Part shown: one piece after another, positions 38,587 through 48,500 of the stretch
How the letters are laid out: the number at the start of each line of letters is the position of its first letter
Numbering within the stretch: the stretch's first letter is position 1
NCBI RefSeq assembly: GCF_000185145.2
Contig: NZ_GL833119.1
Span: forward strand, 1,480,668-1,544,667
Reading direction: 5' to 3'
DNA length: 64,000 nucleotides
Origin: Hoylesella oralis ATCC 33269
Lineage (GTDB): Bacteria; Bacteroidota; Bacteroidia; Bacteroidales; Bacteroidaceae
Program-made: the position numbers and the translations under genes
The notes under the pieces: generated by a model
The model's input: only the letters and a program-made list of their open reading frames with translations
What the model was told of the DNA's origin: nothing
Databases searched by the model: none

Positions 38587-40260
38587 CTAATTTTCTCGGT
38601 TTTGATAGAGGTAGCGTTTGATGCTCTTTTTGGGTGTCTTTTCAAACTCTTCTTCGTGTAAACGGATGACAGAAATCTTGCTGTAGGCCGGCATTTGCTC
38701 GTTAAGTTCCATTCTGTTCTGCTCCATAAGTTTCTCTAAATCTTCGTTGGAGAGGCCTATAGTCTGCGCTTCTTCGTAATCTGGGTACACAAGACCTACG
38801 AGCTTATCGCCGTTTTGTACTACTACGCTCTCGCTAACCATGGGCATCGAGTTCAGTTTATCTTCTATCTCTTCGGGGTAGATGTTCTGGCCGTTAGCGC
38901 TGAGCAACATGTTTTTCGAGCGTCCTTTTATGAAAATATTGCCGTTTCTGTCCATCGTACCGAGATCACCCGTATGGTACCAGCCTTCTTTATCTATGGT
39001 TTCGGCGGTTGCTTCGGGGTTTTTATAGTAGCCAAGCATAACGTTTGGGCCCTTTACAAGGATTTCTCCCGGCACATTTTCGGGATCATTACTGTCGATT
39101 TCTACCTTCATATGAAGCGCAGCACGGCCACAACTGCCCGGTACAAATGTGGTGTAATCGGAATAGGCAATGATCGGAGCGCACTCGGTAGTGCCGTATC
39201 CCACTGTGAAAGGGAAGTTTATCTTATATAGAAATGCCTCTATCTCCTTATTGAATGCCGCTCCGCCGATGATAACTTCATAGAATTTGCCGCCGAAAGC
39301 ACTGACCACCTGCTCGCAGATTTTCTCGTTAACCTTCTTGTTGATAACCGGCATGTTGAGCAGCAAGCGCATCTTATGGTTTTGTATTTTGGGCAGAACC
39401 TTCTTCTTTATAATCTTTTCGATAATCAGAGGCACCGCAATGATGACCGAGGGCTTTATTTCAGCGAAGGCTTGTGCTATGATTGCCGGACTTGGAATAC
39501 GTGTAAGATAATAGATGTGGCACCCTGAAATAAACTCAAATATAAACTCGAATGCCATTCCATACATGTGAGCCATGGGCAAGATGCTGATGATGTTATC
39601 GCCTTTCTTGATCTTTGGCGCCAATACGCTGCGTGCAAAGTCGGCATTGCTCCACATGGCACGGTAGGGAATCATTACTCCTTTCGAAAATCCAGTAGTG
39701 CCACTGGTGTAATTGAGCAGTGCCATTTCGTCGGGATCTTCATCATGATAATACTTTACATGTTCTTTCCGAAAGTATTTGGGGTACTTCTTACCGAACA
39801 TTTCATTAAGGTGTTCGCGTGCAAAAGTGAGCTTATCTGTGCGTGAAACGACCAAAGAGTAGTCGGGAATGTATATGATACCTTCCAAATTCGGCATCTT
39901 TATCGGATCTATAGTGGTAGCCACTACGTCGCCGACGAATAATATTTTAGCCTCGCTATGGTTTACTATGTTGTGTATTTGTTCTGCCGTAAACTCGTGT
40001 AGTATGGGTACGGCCACGGCACCATAGGTAAGCGTGGCAAGAAAAGCGCACGCCCATGCCGAACAGTTGCGCCCGCAAAGGGCAATCTTATCCCCTTTTT
40101 GCACGCCACTATTCTCGAACATGATGTGCAATTTCTCTATTTTACGTGCCACATCGTGGTATTGTAGGGTGGCTCCCTTGTAGTCTGTAAGGGCGTCGAG
40201 TTCCCAGTTATCCACGATACTCTTTTCGATTAGCGCGTTAAAACTTGGAATTTTCTCCAT
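38587..40260 (-). CDS. AMP-binding acyl-CoA synthetase-like protein, copy 1 (557 aa)
   Basis: ANL-superfamily enzyme that adenylates a carboxylic acid and transfers it to CoA or a carrier. The AMP-binding motif is LLNYTSGTTGFSKGVM, followed by GYGTTECAP and the YHTGDLGTMDRNGNIFIKGR hinge. The C-terminal catalytic lysine region ends EFEKTPKKSIKRYLY. Long-chain fatty acid activation is the best family-level guess. It has 48 bp to its paralogue at 40309 and the same length and layout, so the pair is a tandem duplication and both are likely in one operon. Confidence 0.88.
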   Translation of the reverse strand: MEKIPSFNALIEKSIVDNWELDALTDYKGATLQYHDVARKIEKLHIMFENSGVQKGDKIALCGRNCSAWACAFLATLTYGAVAVPILHEFTAEQIHNIVNHSEAKILFVGDVVATTIDPIKMPNLEGIIYIPDYSLVVSRTDKLTFAREHLNEMFGKKYPKYFRKEHVKYYHDEDPDEMALLNYTSGTTGFSKGVMIPYRAMWSNADFARSVLAPKIKKGDNIISILPMAHMYGMAFEFIFEFISGCHIYYLTRIPSPAIIAQAFAEIKPSVIIAVPLIIEKIIKKKVLPKIQNHKMRLLLNMPVINKKVNEKICEQVVSAFGGKFYEVIIGGAAFNKEIEAFLYKINFPFTVGYGTTECAPIIAYSDYTTFVPGSCGRAALHMKVEIDSNDPENVPGEILVKGPNVMLGYYKNPEATAETIDKEGWYHTGDLGTMDRNGNIFIKGRSKNMLLSANGQNIYPEEIEDKLNSMPMVSESVVVQNGDKLVGLVYPDYEEAQTIGLSNEDLEKLMEQNRMELNEQMPAYSKISVIRLHEEEFEKTPKKSIKRYLYQNREN

Positions 40261-40308
40261 AATGTTTGTCCGTAAATTAGTTGTTCTTGTCTATTTTATG
40301 TAATGCGT

Positions 40309-41982
40309 TTACTTGTAAATGTTCTGGTACAGGTAGCGTTTGATGCTCTTTTTGGGTGTCTTTTCGAACTCTTCTTCGCGCAGTTCGATAGCCGAGAGCT
40401 TACAGAAAGGAGGCAATAAGGCATTAAGTTCCAGTCTGTTTTGTTCCATAATGTCTTCTAAGTCTTTATTTGTAAAGCCCATAGATTGAGCTTCGTCCAT
40501 GTCAGGATGTACAAGTCCCACCAGTTTATCGCCATCTTGTACGATTAGACTTTCGTTTACCATGGCCATGGAGTTAAGTCTGTTTTCGATTTCCTCGGGA
40601 TATACATTCTGTCCGTTAGAGCCCAAAAGCATGTTTTTGATACGTCCACGGATGAAGACATGTCCGTCTGCGCTCATTGTAGCAAGGTCGCCGGTGTGAT
40701 ACCAGCCGTCGCTGTCGAGTACGGCACTTGTAGCTTCCTCATTTTTGTAGTAACCCTTCATCACGTTGATGCCGCGCGTAACGATTTCGCCCGGTATATT
40801 TTCCGGATCATCACTTAATATCTTCACGTCCATATGGCGTACAGGAGTACCGCAAGAGCCTGCTTGGAAGTCGGATGTATCGCTGTATGTGATCATCGGA
40901 GCCGTCTCTGTGGTGCCGTAGCCCATAGTAATGGGAAAGCCGATACTACAAAGAAAGCCTTCTACTTCGGGATTGAGACCGGCTCCGCCCACGATTACTT
41001 CGTACATATTTCCACCGAATATATTGCGTACCCGTTCGCATATCTTCTCTTTCACCTTCTTGCTAATGACGGGCATGTTCATCAATAAGCGCACTTTATT
41101 GGTCTGTATTGTGGGAAAAACGAGTTTCCTGACGATCTTCTCCACCACCAAAGGCACTGATACAACTATGGCCGGTTTCACTTCGGCAAGCGCTTCAGCG
41201 ATAAAAGTCGGGCTTGGAAGGCGGGTTAGGAAGTAAATATGATAGCCTGAACAGAAGCCGAAGAAGAACTCAACCATCAGTCCGTACATGTGAGCCATAG
41301 GGAGTATGCTCAGCATTTTGCTGCCCTGTTGCAGCTTCGAACCTATGTCTTGTATGGTAAAGTCTATGTTTCCCCACAACGCACGATAGGGAATCATTAC
41401 ACCTTTAGAGAATCCGGTGGTGCCACTTGTATAGTTTATCATTGCTATCTCTTCGGGTTGTTCGTCTATATAATAATGTACGTGTTCCTTTCTAAAATAT
41501 TTAGGGAACTTACGTCCGAAGATTTCGTTCAAATGTTCGCGGGCATAAGTGAGTTTCTCGCTGCGCGAAACGATTACGGAAAAATCGGGTATGTAGACCA
41601 CACCTTCGAGCGAAGGCATCTGTTCGGCATCGATAGTGGTGGCAACTACATCGCCTACGAACAACAGACGGGAGTCGCTATGGTTGACAATGTTATAAAC
41701 TTGATCGGGTGTAAATTCGTTCTGAATGGGAACGACCACGGCTCCGTAGGTGAGAATAGCAAGGAACGTAACGCCCAGATTACTGCTGTTTCGCCCGCAT
41801 ACTGCTATTTTATCGCCCTTTTTCACGCCACTGTTTTCAAATAGTATGTGCAGCTTTTCAATCTTTCTTGCCACATCGTGGTACTGAAGAGTTACTCCTT
41901 TGTAGTCTGTAAGGGCATCGTTGTCCCAGTTGTTGATGATGCTTTGTTCAATATATGTGTTGAAGCTTAGTATCGTTTCCAT
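40309..41982 (-). CDS. AMP-binding acyl-CoA synthetase-like protein, copy 2 (557 aa)
   Basis: Paralogue of the 38587 product with the same length and strong end-to-end similarity: MINYTSGTTGFSKGVM, GYGTTETAP, YHTGDLATMSADGHVFIRGR, EFEKTPKKSIKRYLY. The substrate pocket region differs most. It is the first gene of the pair. Neither protein has a membrane segment or carrier domain. The two copies may have different chain-length ranges; this cannot be read from the sequence. Confidence 0.88.
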   Translation of the reverse strand: METILSFNTYIEQSIINNWDNDALTDYKGVTLQYHDVARKIEKLHILFENSGVKKGDKIAVCGRNSSNLGVTFLAILTYGAVVVPIQNEFTPDQVYNIVNHSDSRLLFVGDVVATTIDAEQMPSLEGVVYIPDFSVIVSRSEKLTYAREHLNEIFGRKFPKYFRKEHVHYYIDEQPEEIAMINYTSGTTGFSKGVMIPYRALWGNIDFTIQDIGSKLQQGSKMLSILPMAHMYGLMVEFFFGFCSGYHIYFLTRLPSPTFIAEALAEVKPAIVVSVPLVVEKIVRKLVFPTIQTNKVRLLMNMPVISKKVKEKICERVRNIFGGNMYEVIVGGAGLNPEVEGFLCSIGFPITMGYGTTETAPMITYSDTSDFQAGSCGTPVRHMDVKILSDDPENIPGEIVTRGINVMKGYYKNEEATSAVLDSDGWYHTGDLATMSADGHVFIRGRIKNMLLGSNGQNVYPEEIENRLNSMAMVNESLIVQDGDKLVGLVHPDMDEAQSMGFTNKDLEDIMEQNRLELNALLPPFCKLSAIELREEEFEKTPKKSIKRYLYQNIYK

Positions 41983-42191
41983 TGCACAATATCCAAATTT
42001 GTGTGCAAAGGTACTATCTTATTTGCACAATTCAAAAAATATTGTGCAGTATTTTTGGGTAATTAAATATATTTTTGAGTTTTCATGTGGTTTGGATAAG
42101 GGTGGAGGGATAAAGGTAAAAGGGTAAAAAAGTAAAGGAGTAAAAGGGCAAATCGGCAGGTATAGAGATGAAAGGGTAAAGGAGTATACGT

Positions 42192-42387
42192 GTAAAAAGG
42201 CCGTCTCCTTAGCGTAAAGAGGCCATCTCCTTAGCGTAAAGAGACCATCTCCTTACCATAAAGAGACCGTCTCCTTACCATAAAGAGGCCATCTTCTTAG
42301 CGTAAAGAGACCGTCTCCTTACCATAAAGAGACCATCTCCTTACCATAAAGAGGCCGTCTCTTTAGCGTAAAGAGATATTTTTTACC
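42192..42387. repeat. 22-bp minisatellite, eight full units plus a partial
   Basis: Units begin at 42192, 42214, 42236, 42258, 42280, 42302, 42324 and 42346, consensus RTAAAGAGRCCRTCTCCTTASC. There are no spacers. Many units hold a short inner palindrome GAGAC-C-GTCTC. Flanking purine-rich GTAAAGG stretches at 42105-42190 are simpler relatives. Confidence 0.9.
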
Positions 42388-42613
42388 TTAAAACATATAA
42401 AATGAAGATGCGACAGGCGATGAGGGTAACCCCGATAAAGCATAGGTATATGGCTGATAGAACGTAGGATTAAGCTCGATAGAATATAAGGTTATGGCCG
42501 ATAGAAAGTGCTTCTGTAGAAGACGGATTATGCCGGTGTTCTCATCGGGTGCTTTCTTCTCTTCAGTTTCATCCTCTTTTACCCTTTTACACCTTTACCT
42601 TTTTATTTTTCTA
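42388..42613. other. gene-free gap with degenerate GATAGA repeats
   Basis: GATAGA occurs at 42456, 42478 and 42500, exactly 22 bp apart, in three related 22-bp units. The same spacing occurs at 332-354. No gene is supported in 41983-42613. Confidence 0.7.
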
Positions 42614-43861
42614 TCACTCATATCTCATCGACTTAGCCGGATGGATATGCGAGATTAGATAGCTCGGAGCAATGAGCACGACAACGCTGATAACGAGTGT
42701 AGCAATGTTGAGCAGCAGGAGCAGAGGTACGTTCAGTTCCACCGGAACGGTGCTTACGTAGTAAGTAGTGGCATCGAGTTTCACCAATCCCGTATAATGT
42801 TGCAGGGCCACGAGGCCTATTCCGACGATGTTGCCTATAAGCAGTCCGCGCCCTATGATGAACACTGCGAACCAAAGGAACGTGCGTCTGATGGTGGCAT
42901 TTCGCGCTCCGAGCGCCTTAAGTATGCCGATCATCGTGGTTCGTTCGAGGATGATGATGAGCAATCCCGATATCATGGTAACGCCGGCCACGGCAATCAT
43001 CAGCGCCAGAATAATCCAAACGTTGAGATCGAGCAGGTCTAACCACGAGAAAATTTGTGGGTTTATATCGCGTATAGTCTTCGAAGAGTAGGTTTCTCCG
43101 TATTTGTCGATGGTGCGGTTCACCTTGTTTATCAGTATATCTTCGGTCGTGTTCACCTGATCGAAGTCGCGAACGGTGAGCTCGGCCCCCGTGGCTTGGT
43201 CTGCTTCCCAGCCGTTTAGCTTCACTACAGTGTACAAGTCGGTGAAACACATCACCTTGTCGTATTGAGAAAGATTGGTTCTGTAGATGCCCGAAATGGT
43301 AAAACGTCGCATGCGTACGCCGTTATTGTCGATGAAATAAGCAAATATACGCTGCCCGCACCTAAGGTCTAACTTGTTTGCCATTGCCTCGGAAATGAGG
43401 ATTTTGTTATGAGAAACCTTGCCGGAAAAGCGGGGGATGCTGCCTTCTACAAGGTTCTGATGGATGAAAGTGGTGTCGAAATCCTCGTCGACACCTTTGA
43501 ACATCACCCCGAGAAAGTCGCTGTCGGTCTTTAATATGCCCTGTTTCATGGCGAAGCGCTGCACGTGTTGCACGCCTTGTATGTGTCTCAATACGTTCAA
43601 CATCGAGTCGCTCATCTCGATAGGAAACATCTCCGAGCTCTGCAGCGTCATAAAATCGGCCACTTGAATATGGCTTCCGAAGCCCACTACCTTATCGCGT
43701 ATGGCATGTTTAAAGCCGAATACCACGCATACAGATACGATCATCACCGCCAATCCGATGGCAACACCGGCCGTAGCGATGCGGATTACCGGTTTCGACA
43801 CCTTGCGTTTGTCGCCGTTGTCGGAGTAAATACGTCGTGCAATGAATAAAGGTAGGTTCAT
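42614..43861 (-). CDS. FtsX-like permease, LolC/LolE-type (415 aa)
   Basis: Inner-membrane part of a lipoprotein-release or related ABC system. Topology: N-terminal membrane segment (about 26-48, VIRIATAGVAIGLAVMIVSVCVVFGF), a large periplasmic domain, then three C-terminal segments (about 277-300, 325-350, 370-395) with the FtsX signature GILKALGARNATIRRTFLW. The ATPase partner (LolD) is not adjacent; in Bacteroidota it is often elsewhere. It is the only gene of its transcription unit that I can see. Confidence 0.88.
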   Translation of the reverse strand: MNLPLFIARRIYSDNGDKRKVSKPVIRIATAGVAIGLAVMIVSVCVVFGFKHAIRDKVVGFGSHIQVADFMTLQSSEMFPIEMSDSMLNVLRHIQGVQHVQRFAMKQGILKTDSDFLGVMFKGVDEDFDTTFIHQNLVEGSIPRFSGKVSHNKILISEAMANKLDLRCGQRIFAYFIDNNGVRMRRFTISGIYRTNLSQYDKVMCFTDLYTVVKLNGWEADQATGAELTVRDFDQVNTTEDILINKVNRTIDKYGETYSSKTIRDINPQIFSWLDLLDLNVWIILALMIAVAGVTMISGLLIIILERTTMIGILKALGARNATIRRTFLWFAVFIIGRGLLIGNIVGIGLVALQHYTGLVKLDATTYYVSTVPVELNVPLLLLLNIATLVISVVVLIAPSYLISHIHPAKSMRYE

Positions 43862-43905
43862 TTTAATCTTGGGATAGTCTTTTTACGTCACAGGTGCAGG
43901 CGGGA

Positions 43906-45111
43906 TTAAATATCGTTTTTGCGCCCGGGATAGGCCTCAAGAGCTTTCTCCAACACTACAAGTGCTTGCTCAAGGTCTGCCTTTTTAAGCACATAGGCTA
44001 TGCGCACTTGGTTGATACCTGCCCCCGGTGTGGTATAAAAACCGGCTGCCGGAGCCAGCATTACGGTTTCGTTATTGTAGTTAAAAGTCTCTAAACACCA
44101 CCTGCAAAACCTCTCTGAGTCGTCTACAGGTAACTTCGCAACCGTATAGAATGCCCCCATAGGGATGGGAGAGTATACTCCCGAGATGCGGTTAAGGCCA
44201 TCTATCAGGCATTTACGACGCTCCACGTACTCATCGTACACATCTCTGTAGTATTCTTCCGGTGCATCTAACGACGCTTCGGCCACGATCTGCCCGATCA
44301 AGGGCGGGGAAAGACGTGCCTGACAGAACTTCATTACGGCCTGTCGAACCTGCTCGTTCTTGGTGATCAGCGCACCTATACGGATGCCGCATTCACTGTA
44401 TCGCTTCGATACGGAGTCTATCAATATAACGTTATTCTCTATGCCTTTCAGATGCATAGCGCTGATGTAAGGCGATCCGGTGTAGATGTATTCGCGGTAA
44501 ACCTCGTCGGAAAACAGGTATAGGTCGTACTTCTTCACGAGGTCGCGTATCTGGTTCATCTCCCTACGTGTATAAAGATAGCCCGTCGGATTGTTGGGAT
44601 TGCAGATCATGATGGCACGCGTGTGCTCGTTGATCAGCTCTTCGAACTTCTCTACCTTGGGCAGCGAAAAGCCTTCATCGATAGTTGTAGCGATGGTACG
44701 TATAGTGGCTCCTGCCGATATAGCGAAAGCCATGTAGTTTGCATAGGCCGGTTCGGGCACGATGATCTCATCTCCGGGGTTAAGACACGACATGAATGCG
44801 AAGAGTACAGCCTCGCTCCCGCCCGACGTGACAATAATATCATCGGCGGTAACATCTATGTTGAACTTATTATAATAGCCTATAAGTTTCTGACGATACG
44901 ACAGATAACCTTGGCTGGGAGAATACTCCAATATCGTTCGGTCGATGGTTTTCAGCGCATCGAGGCCCACTTTGGGCGTAGGAAGATCGGGCTGTCCGAT
45001 GTTCAGGTGGTAGACCTTCACACCACGTTTCTTTGCTGCAGCCGCGAGAGGTGCCAGCTTTCGGATCGGTGATTCGGGCATCTCAAGGCCGCGGACAGAT
45101 ATTTCGGGCAT
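43906..45111 (-). CDS. class I/II aminotransferase (401 aa)
   Basis: PLP-dependent aminotransferase of fold type I. The Schiff-base lysine is in DSVSKRYSECGIRIG, and the GGSEAVLFAF, NPNNPTGYL and DEVYREYIY motifs are all present. Aspartate or aromatic amino acids are the likely substrates by family; specificity is not readable. The next minus-strand gene (LolC/E-like) is 44 bp downstream, so they may be co-transcribed. Confidence 0.92.
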   Translation of the reverse strand: MPEISVRGLEMPESPIRKLAPLAAAAKKRGVKVYHLNIGQPDLPTPKVGLDALKTIDRTILEYSPSQGYLSYRQKLIGYYNKFNIDVTADDIIVTSGGSEAVLFAFMSCLNPGDEIIVPEPAYANYMAFAISAGATIRTIATTIDEGFSLPKVEKFEELINEHTRAIMICNPNNPTGYLYTRREMNQIRDLVKKYDLYLFSDEVYREYIYTGSPYISAMHLKGIENNVILIDSVSKRYSECGIRIGALITKNEQVRQAVMKFCQARLSPPLIGQIVAEASLDAPEEYYRDVYDEYVERRKCLIDGLNRISGVYSPIPMGAFYTVAKLPVDDSERFCRWCLETFNYNNETVMLAPAAGFYTTPGAGINQVRIAYVLKKADLEQALVVLEKALEAYPGRKNDI

Positions 45112-45188
45112 GTTTTTTTATCTATTTTATTAGCGTGGCAAAGGTACTCATTTTTTTTATTTTATACTTCTGTCTGCCATGTTTTTAT

Positions 45189-45196
45189 TACTTTTG
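45189..45196 (+). promoter_or_regulatory. promoter of the DUF4494/yggS operon
   Basis: TACTTTTG -7 box, 28 nt before the DUF4494 start. Confidence 0.65.
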
Positions 45197-45223
45197 CAGC
45201 TATAATTTAAAACATAACAGACA

Positions 45224-45745
45224 ATGAGAACAAGAACAGCAACGTGGTTTGAGACAAAGATACGTTATGAAAAGACGATGGAAGACGGTTTACAGAAAAA
45301 AGTAACCGAGTTATATGTAGTAGATTCCTTGAGTTTTACCGAGGCCGAAAACATGATTATCGATGAAATGTCGTCGTACATCAGCGGAGAATTCGTCGTT
45401 ACAGATATCAAGAAGGCGGCTTACGGCGAGATTTTTTTCAGCGATGGAGCATCGGATGACCGTTGGTATAAGGCTAAATTGCAGTTCATTACCATTGATG
45501 AAAAGACCGAAAAGGAGAAACATTCTTCCGTTACTTACCTTGTGCAGGCCGGTACTTTGAACGGTGCAGTGAAGCATATCGACGAGGTTATGGGCGGTAC
45601 GATGATAGATTATGTGATCGCTTCGGTAGCCGAAACGCAGATTATGGACGTATTCGAGCATCACGCCAAGGCCAATCAGCCGGTTGACGACAAGCCGGAA
45701 TACATGCAAGACGAACCGGAAAAAGAAAACAAGGAGGGCGAGTAG
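45224..45745 (+). CDS. DUF4494 family protein (173 aa)
   Basis: Conserved Bacteroidota protein without known function. The core is recognisable: MRTRTATWFETKIRYEKTMEDGLQKKVTELYVVDSLSFTEAE, then YLVQAGTLNGAVKHIDEVMGGTMIDYVIASVAET. The C-terminal 25 residues are acidic and disordered. The yggS-family gene starts 1 nt after its stop, so the two are translationally linked. Confidence 0.88.
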   Translation: MRTRTATWFETKIRYEKTMEDGLQKKVTELYVVDSLSFTEAENMIIDEMSSYISGEFVVTDIKKAAYGEIFFSDGASDDRWYKAKLQFITIDEKTEKEKHSSVTYLVQAGTLNGAVKHIDEVMGGTMIDYVIASVAETQIMDVFEHHAKANQPVDDKPEYMQDEPEKENKEGE

Positions 45746-45746
45746 C

Positions 45747-46421
45747 ATGGATATAGATGTGGCAAAACTCCTGCACGAGGTACTTGCCGGTCTGCCGGAA
45801 GGTGTAAGGTTGGTGGCTGTAAGCAAGTTCCATCCCGACGAATACATAGAAGCGGCCTACGCAGAGGGGCAGCGCGTGTTCGGCGAGAGCCACGAACAAG
45901 AACTCTCCAAGAAAGCGGCAACGCTACCGAAGGATATAGAATGGCATTTTATCGGCCATCTGCAAACCAACAAGGTGAAGCATATTGTGCCGTACATCTC
46001 GATGATTGATGCGGTCGACAGCCTTAAACTCTTACGCGAGATCGATAAACAAGCTGCCCGATGCGGGCGTGTTATCCGCGTTATGCTCGAGCTCCATATC
46101 GCCGAGGAGGAAACTAAATACGGTTTTTCTCGGCAAGATTGCTTGGATATGTTGGCTGGCGGAGCGTGGCGCGAGCTGCATAATGTGCAGATATGCGGGC
46201 TGATGATGATGGCTTCTAATGTGGATGATGAGGCACAGATCGCCAAAGAGTTCGACGAGGCGGCAGACCTGTTCCGCGAAGTTAAGCAACGTTTCTTTGC
46301 CGACGACGATGCCTTTTGCGAACGCAGCTGGGGTATGAGCCACGATTACCGTATAGCCGTAAAGCACGGAAGTACTATGGTACGCGTGGGAACGGGCATC
46401 TTCGGCCCGCGGGTTTATTAG
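45747..46421 (+). CDS. YggS/PLPBP family PLP-homeostasis protein (224 aa)
   Basis: PLP-binding protein that buffers pyridoxal phosphate; no catalytic reaction is established. The lysine is in VAVSKFHP (about K27). Other hallmarks: GESHEQEL, WHFIGHLQTNKVK, TKYGFS, GLMMMAS, and the C-terminal MSHDYRIAVKHGSTMVRVGTGIFG. ATG 45747 is chosen because it begins right after the DUF4494 stop; an upstream in-frame ATG at 45684 lies inside that gene. Confidence 0.93.
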   Translation: MDIDVAKLLHEVLAGLPEGVRLVAVSKFHPDEYIEAAYAEGQRVFGESHEQELSKKAATLPKDIEWHFIGHLQTNKVKHIVPYISMIDAVDSLKLLREIDKQAARCGRVIRVMLELHIAEEETKYGFSRQDCLDMLAGGAWRELHNVQICGLMMMASNVDDEAQIAKEFDEAADLFREVKQRFFADDDAFCERSWGMSHDYRIAVKHGSTMVRVGTGIFGPRVY

Positions 46422-46543
46422 TCTGCGGCAGATGGGCGGGGCATGTGTCTGCTGTAGACGGCATGCTTATCGACGATAGATGACATATCTATCCGTAGCA
46501 GACGTTACTTCTATTAGTGGATGAAAGAGGCATATATAAAAGG

Positions 46544-46585
46544 TAAAGCCACCGGTTACCCTTGTCGGGACGGCCGGTGGCTTTA
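46544..46585. terminator. bidirectional terminator between yggS-like and M6 protease genes
   Basis: A perfect 12-bp stem, TAAAGCCACCGG with CCGGTGGCTTTA, around an 18-nt loop, between convergent genes. Confidence 0.75.
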
Positions 46586-46622
46586 CTTGTTTATCGGGGA
46601 TGGCGCCGTTGCCGACGGCACC

Positions 46623-48404
46623 TTATCTTATTATAACTTTCTTCTTGTTAATGATGTAGATACCTTTAGGCAGACCGTTTGTGGTGGTTCCCACAAACCG
46701 ACCGTCGATGGTGAACACACGGTTATCCGTTGTATCGCCATTCTCTTTTACGATCGGTGCTATTCCTGCCGGTATGTCTTTCTTCAAGAAGTTGAAAGTA
46801 ATTACGCCATTTGTCGTTTCGTTGATGTAATACATAGGCTTTTCCAGCTTACTTCCGTTCAGTTGAACGCTCAATATCTCGGTTACGTTCGAGGTGCCCG
46901 GGTAAGGATCGCCTTCGAGACTCTTTAAATATTCTTCTCGACTGTAGGGTTGAAGAGTGGTAGGAGGAGCATTATTGCTATGTACTTTATAGGAAGACAT
47001 GAGCAATCCGTCGGCCGGAACCACCGTAATGGCGGGCTTTCCCTTTTTTGAGTTGGGGAAATCGCTCATGTTAACCTTATCGTAAGGGTAGTCGATACGG
47101 TAAACCAGCATGCCATGACCGCGCATTTTCTTTGCCCATCCCGTCTTCTGAAAGTTCTCGACAATAAGATATTCTTTCGACACGTCGCTTACAATCTTGC
47201 GATAGTCGCCCTCGTTAAGCGTCACCTTTGCCGCTTCTGTAAGTGTATCTATCTTGGTCCATCCCATCGTTTCCTTCTCCCAAGGCGTGTAGGGAGTAGG
47301 GGTATAGCCGATGTCGGTATATTCTCCGTTATCCATCAGGTCCCAGTATTCCATTTCTTGGTTGTCTTCGTATAAGCCAGAGTAGGTATCCGGCAGTCCG
47401 AGAGTATGCGAAAACTCGTGACAGAACAACCCGACGCCGCAGATACGCTTATAAGGTGCTTCTTTAAAAGTGTAGCTCGGATTGTAGTTAAGCTCGCTAC
47501 TGATGGCATAGCGCACGGCTTTAACCGTGCCGAAAGTCTTTTGTACGTTGCTTGGAATATAGCCCGCCTTGGGCCAGATGTCGTCTGCAGAGTTGCCACC
47601 CATGCTCTCGCTGTAGCCTGCATAAATAATGTACACTGCATCTATCAGCCCATCGTGGTTGGCATCGTATTGACTTAAATCGGTCAGAGCTTGCGCCTGT
47701 GTACACGCTTCGTTGATCATTTCGTGGATACGGGTTCCGCCTTCCTTTTCTCCTGCGCCGTAGTAGGCCGACTTTTTGCTTACCGTAATTGGGCCGATTA
47801 CATCGAATTGCGGTGTAAAAGCACCTTTACTCATGTCGTTGAAGTACTGCCTGACGCTGCCATAGTTCCGGCTTTCGGCCATATCATAGTCGGTCAGCGG
47901 GCCTTCAGCGTTCATGTAATCGTTGAAAGAACGCTTCGGATCGGCGGAAGAGAACTTTACATCGGCGAATTGAACCAACAGAACGGGCGCTTTGGGGCTG
48001 CCCGTATGGGGAAAATAAGGTATGGAATTGTTGTCTATGTTTATCCTGCGCATGCGCGAGTTGTGGGCTCTTGTGGCTACAGGCGAGAAGAATGCCTCGC
48101 GATTTTGTGCCTTTACGAGAGCTTGTTCGGCGGCAGAACGTTCGGCGGCCTCGTGGGCCAACTGCGATGAAGGGGTGATGTTGCCTGCATTGTCGATATT
48201 TGCAACGTAATAAGAATAGCCCACATGGGCAAGTATAACGCCGTCGGTAGTGGTGTACCAGCTATGGTGTTCGTCGCCGAACCCCAGTACCGTGAGCTTC
48301 GAGCTGTCGGTTTGTGTAACGATTACGGGGCGGGTATCTGCTTTGCCTGCCCTTATTGCCGATGCCGTGAGCACCATACAGAGCATGAGTAATAGTTTCT
48401 TCAT
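46623..48404 (-). CDS. secreted M6 family metalloprotease (593 aa)
   Basis: Immune inhibitor A-like zinc protease. A signal peptide (about 1-19, MKKLLLMLCMVLTASAIRA) leads to a pro-region. The active-site motif HEFSH is at 329-333 within CGVGLFCHEFSHTLGLPD. A Met-turn-like stretch follows. The C-terminal 35 residues (VFTIDGRFVGTTTNGLPKGIYIINKKKVIIR) have the pattern of type IX secretion C-terminal sorting domains, so it is probably exported across the outer membrane. It stands alone on the minus strand. Confidence 0.9.
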   Translation of the reverse strand: MKKLLLMLCMVLTASAIRAGKADTRPVIVTQTDSSKLTVLGFGDEHHSWYTTTDGVILAHVGYSYYVANIDNAGNITPSSQLAHEAAERSAAEQALVKAQNREAFFSPVATRAHNSRMRRINIDNNSIPYFPHTGSPKAPVLLVQFADVKFSSADPKRSFNDYMNAEGPLTDYDMAESRNYGSVRQYFNDMSKGAFTPQFDVIGPITVSKKSAYYGAGEKEGGTRIHEMINEACTQAQALTDLSQYDANHDGLIDAVYIIYAGYSESMGGNSADDIWPKAGYIPSNVQKTFGTVKAVRYAISSELNYNPSYTFKEAPYKRICGVGLFCHEFSHTLGLPDTYSGLYEDNQEMEYWDLMDNGEYTDIGYTPTPYTPWEKETMGWTKIDTLTEAAKVTLNEGDYRKIVSDVSKEYLIVENFQKTGWAKKMRGHGMLVYRIDYPYDKVNMSDFPNSKKGKPAITVVPADGLLMSSYKVHSNNAPPTTLQPYSREEYLKSLEGDPYPGTSNVTEILSVQLNGSKLEKPMYYINETTNGVITFNFLKKDIPAGIAPIVKENGDTTDNRVFTIDGRFVGTTTNGLPKGIYIINKKKVIIR

Positions 48405-48500
48405 ATTCGAATTTTGTCTGTTTTAATATATTAATGTACTGTAAATGCTGTCTTATACATCGTTTCTTTTGTGGGATGGGAGAGCGTGTAGGCCTTCGAT

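Noticed and set aside
42192..42387. CRISPR array
   Set aside because: Units are contiguous and there are no spacers or cas genes.
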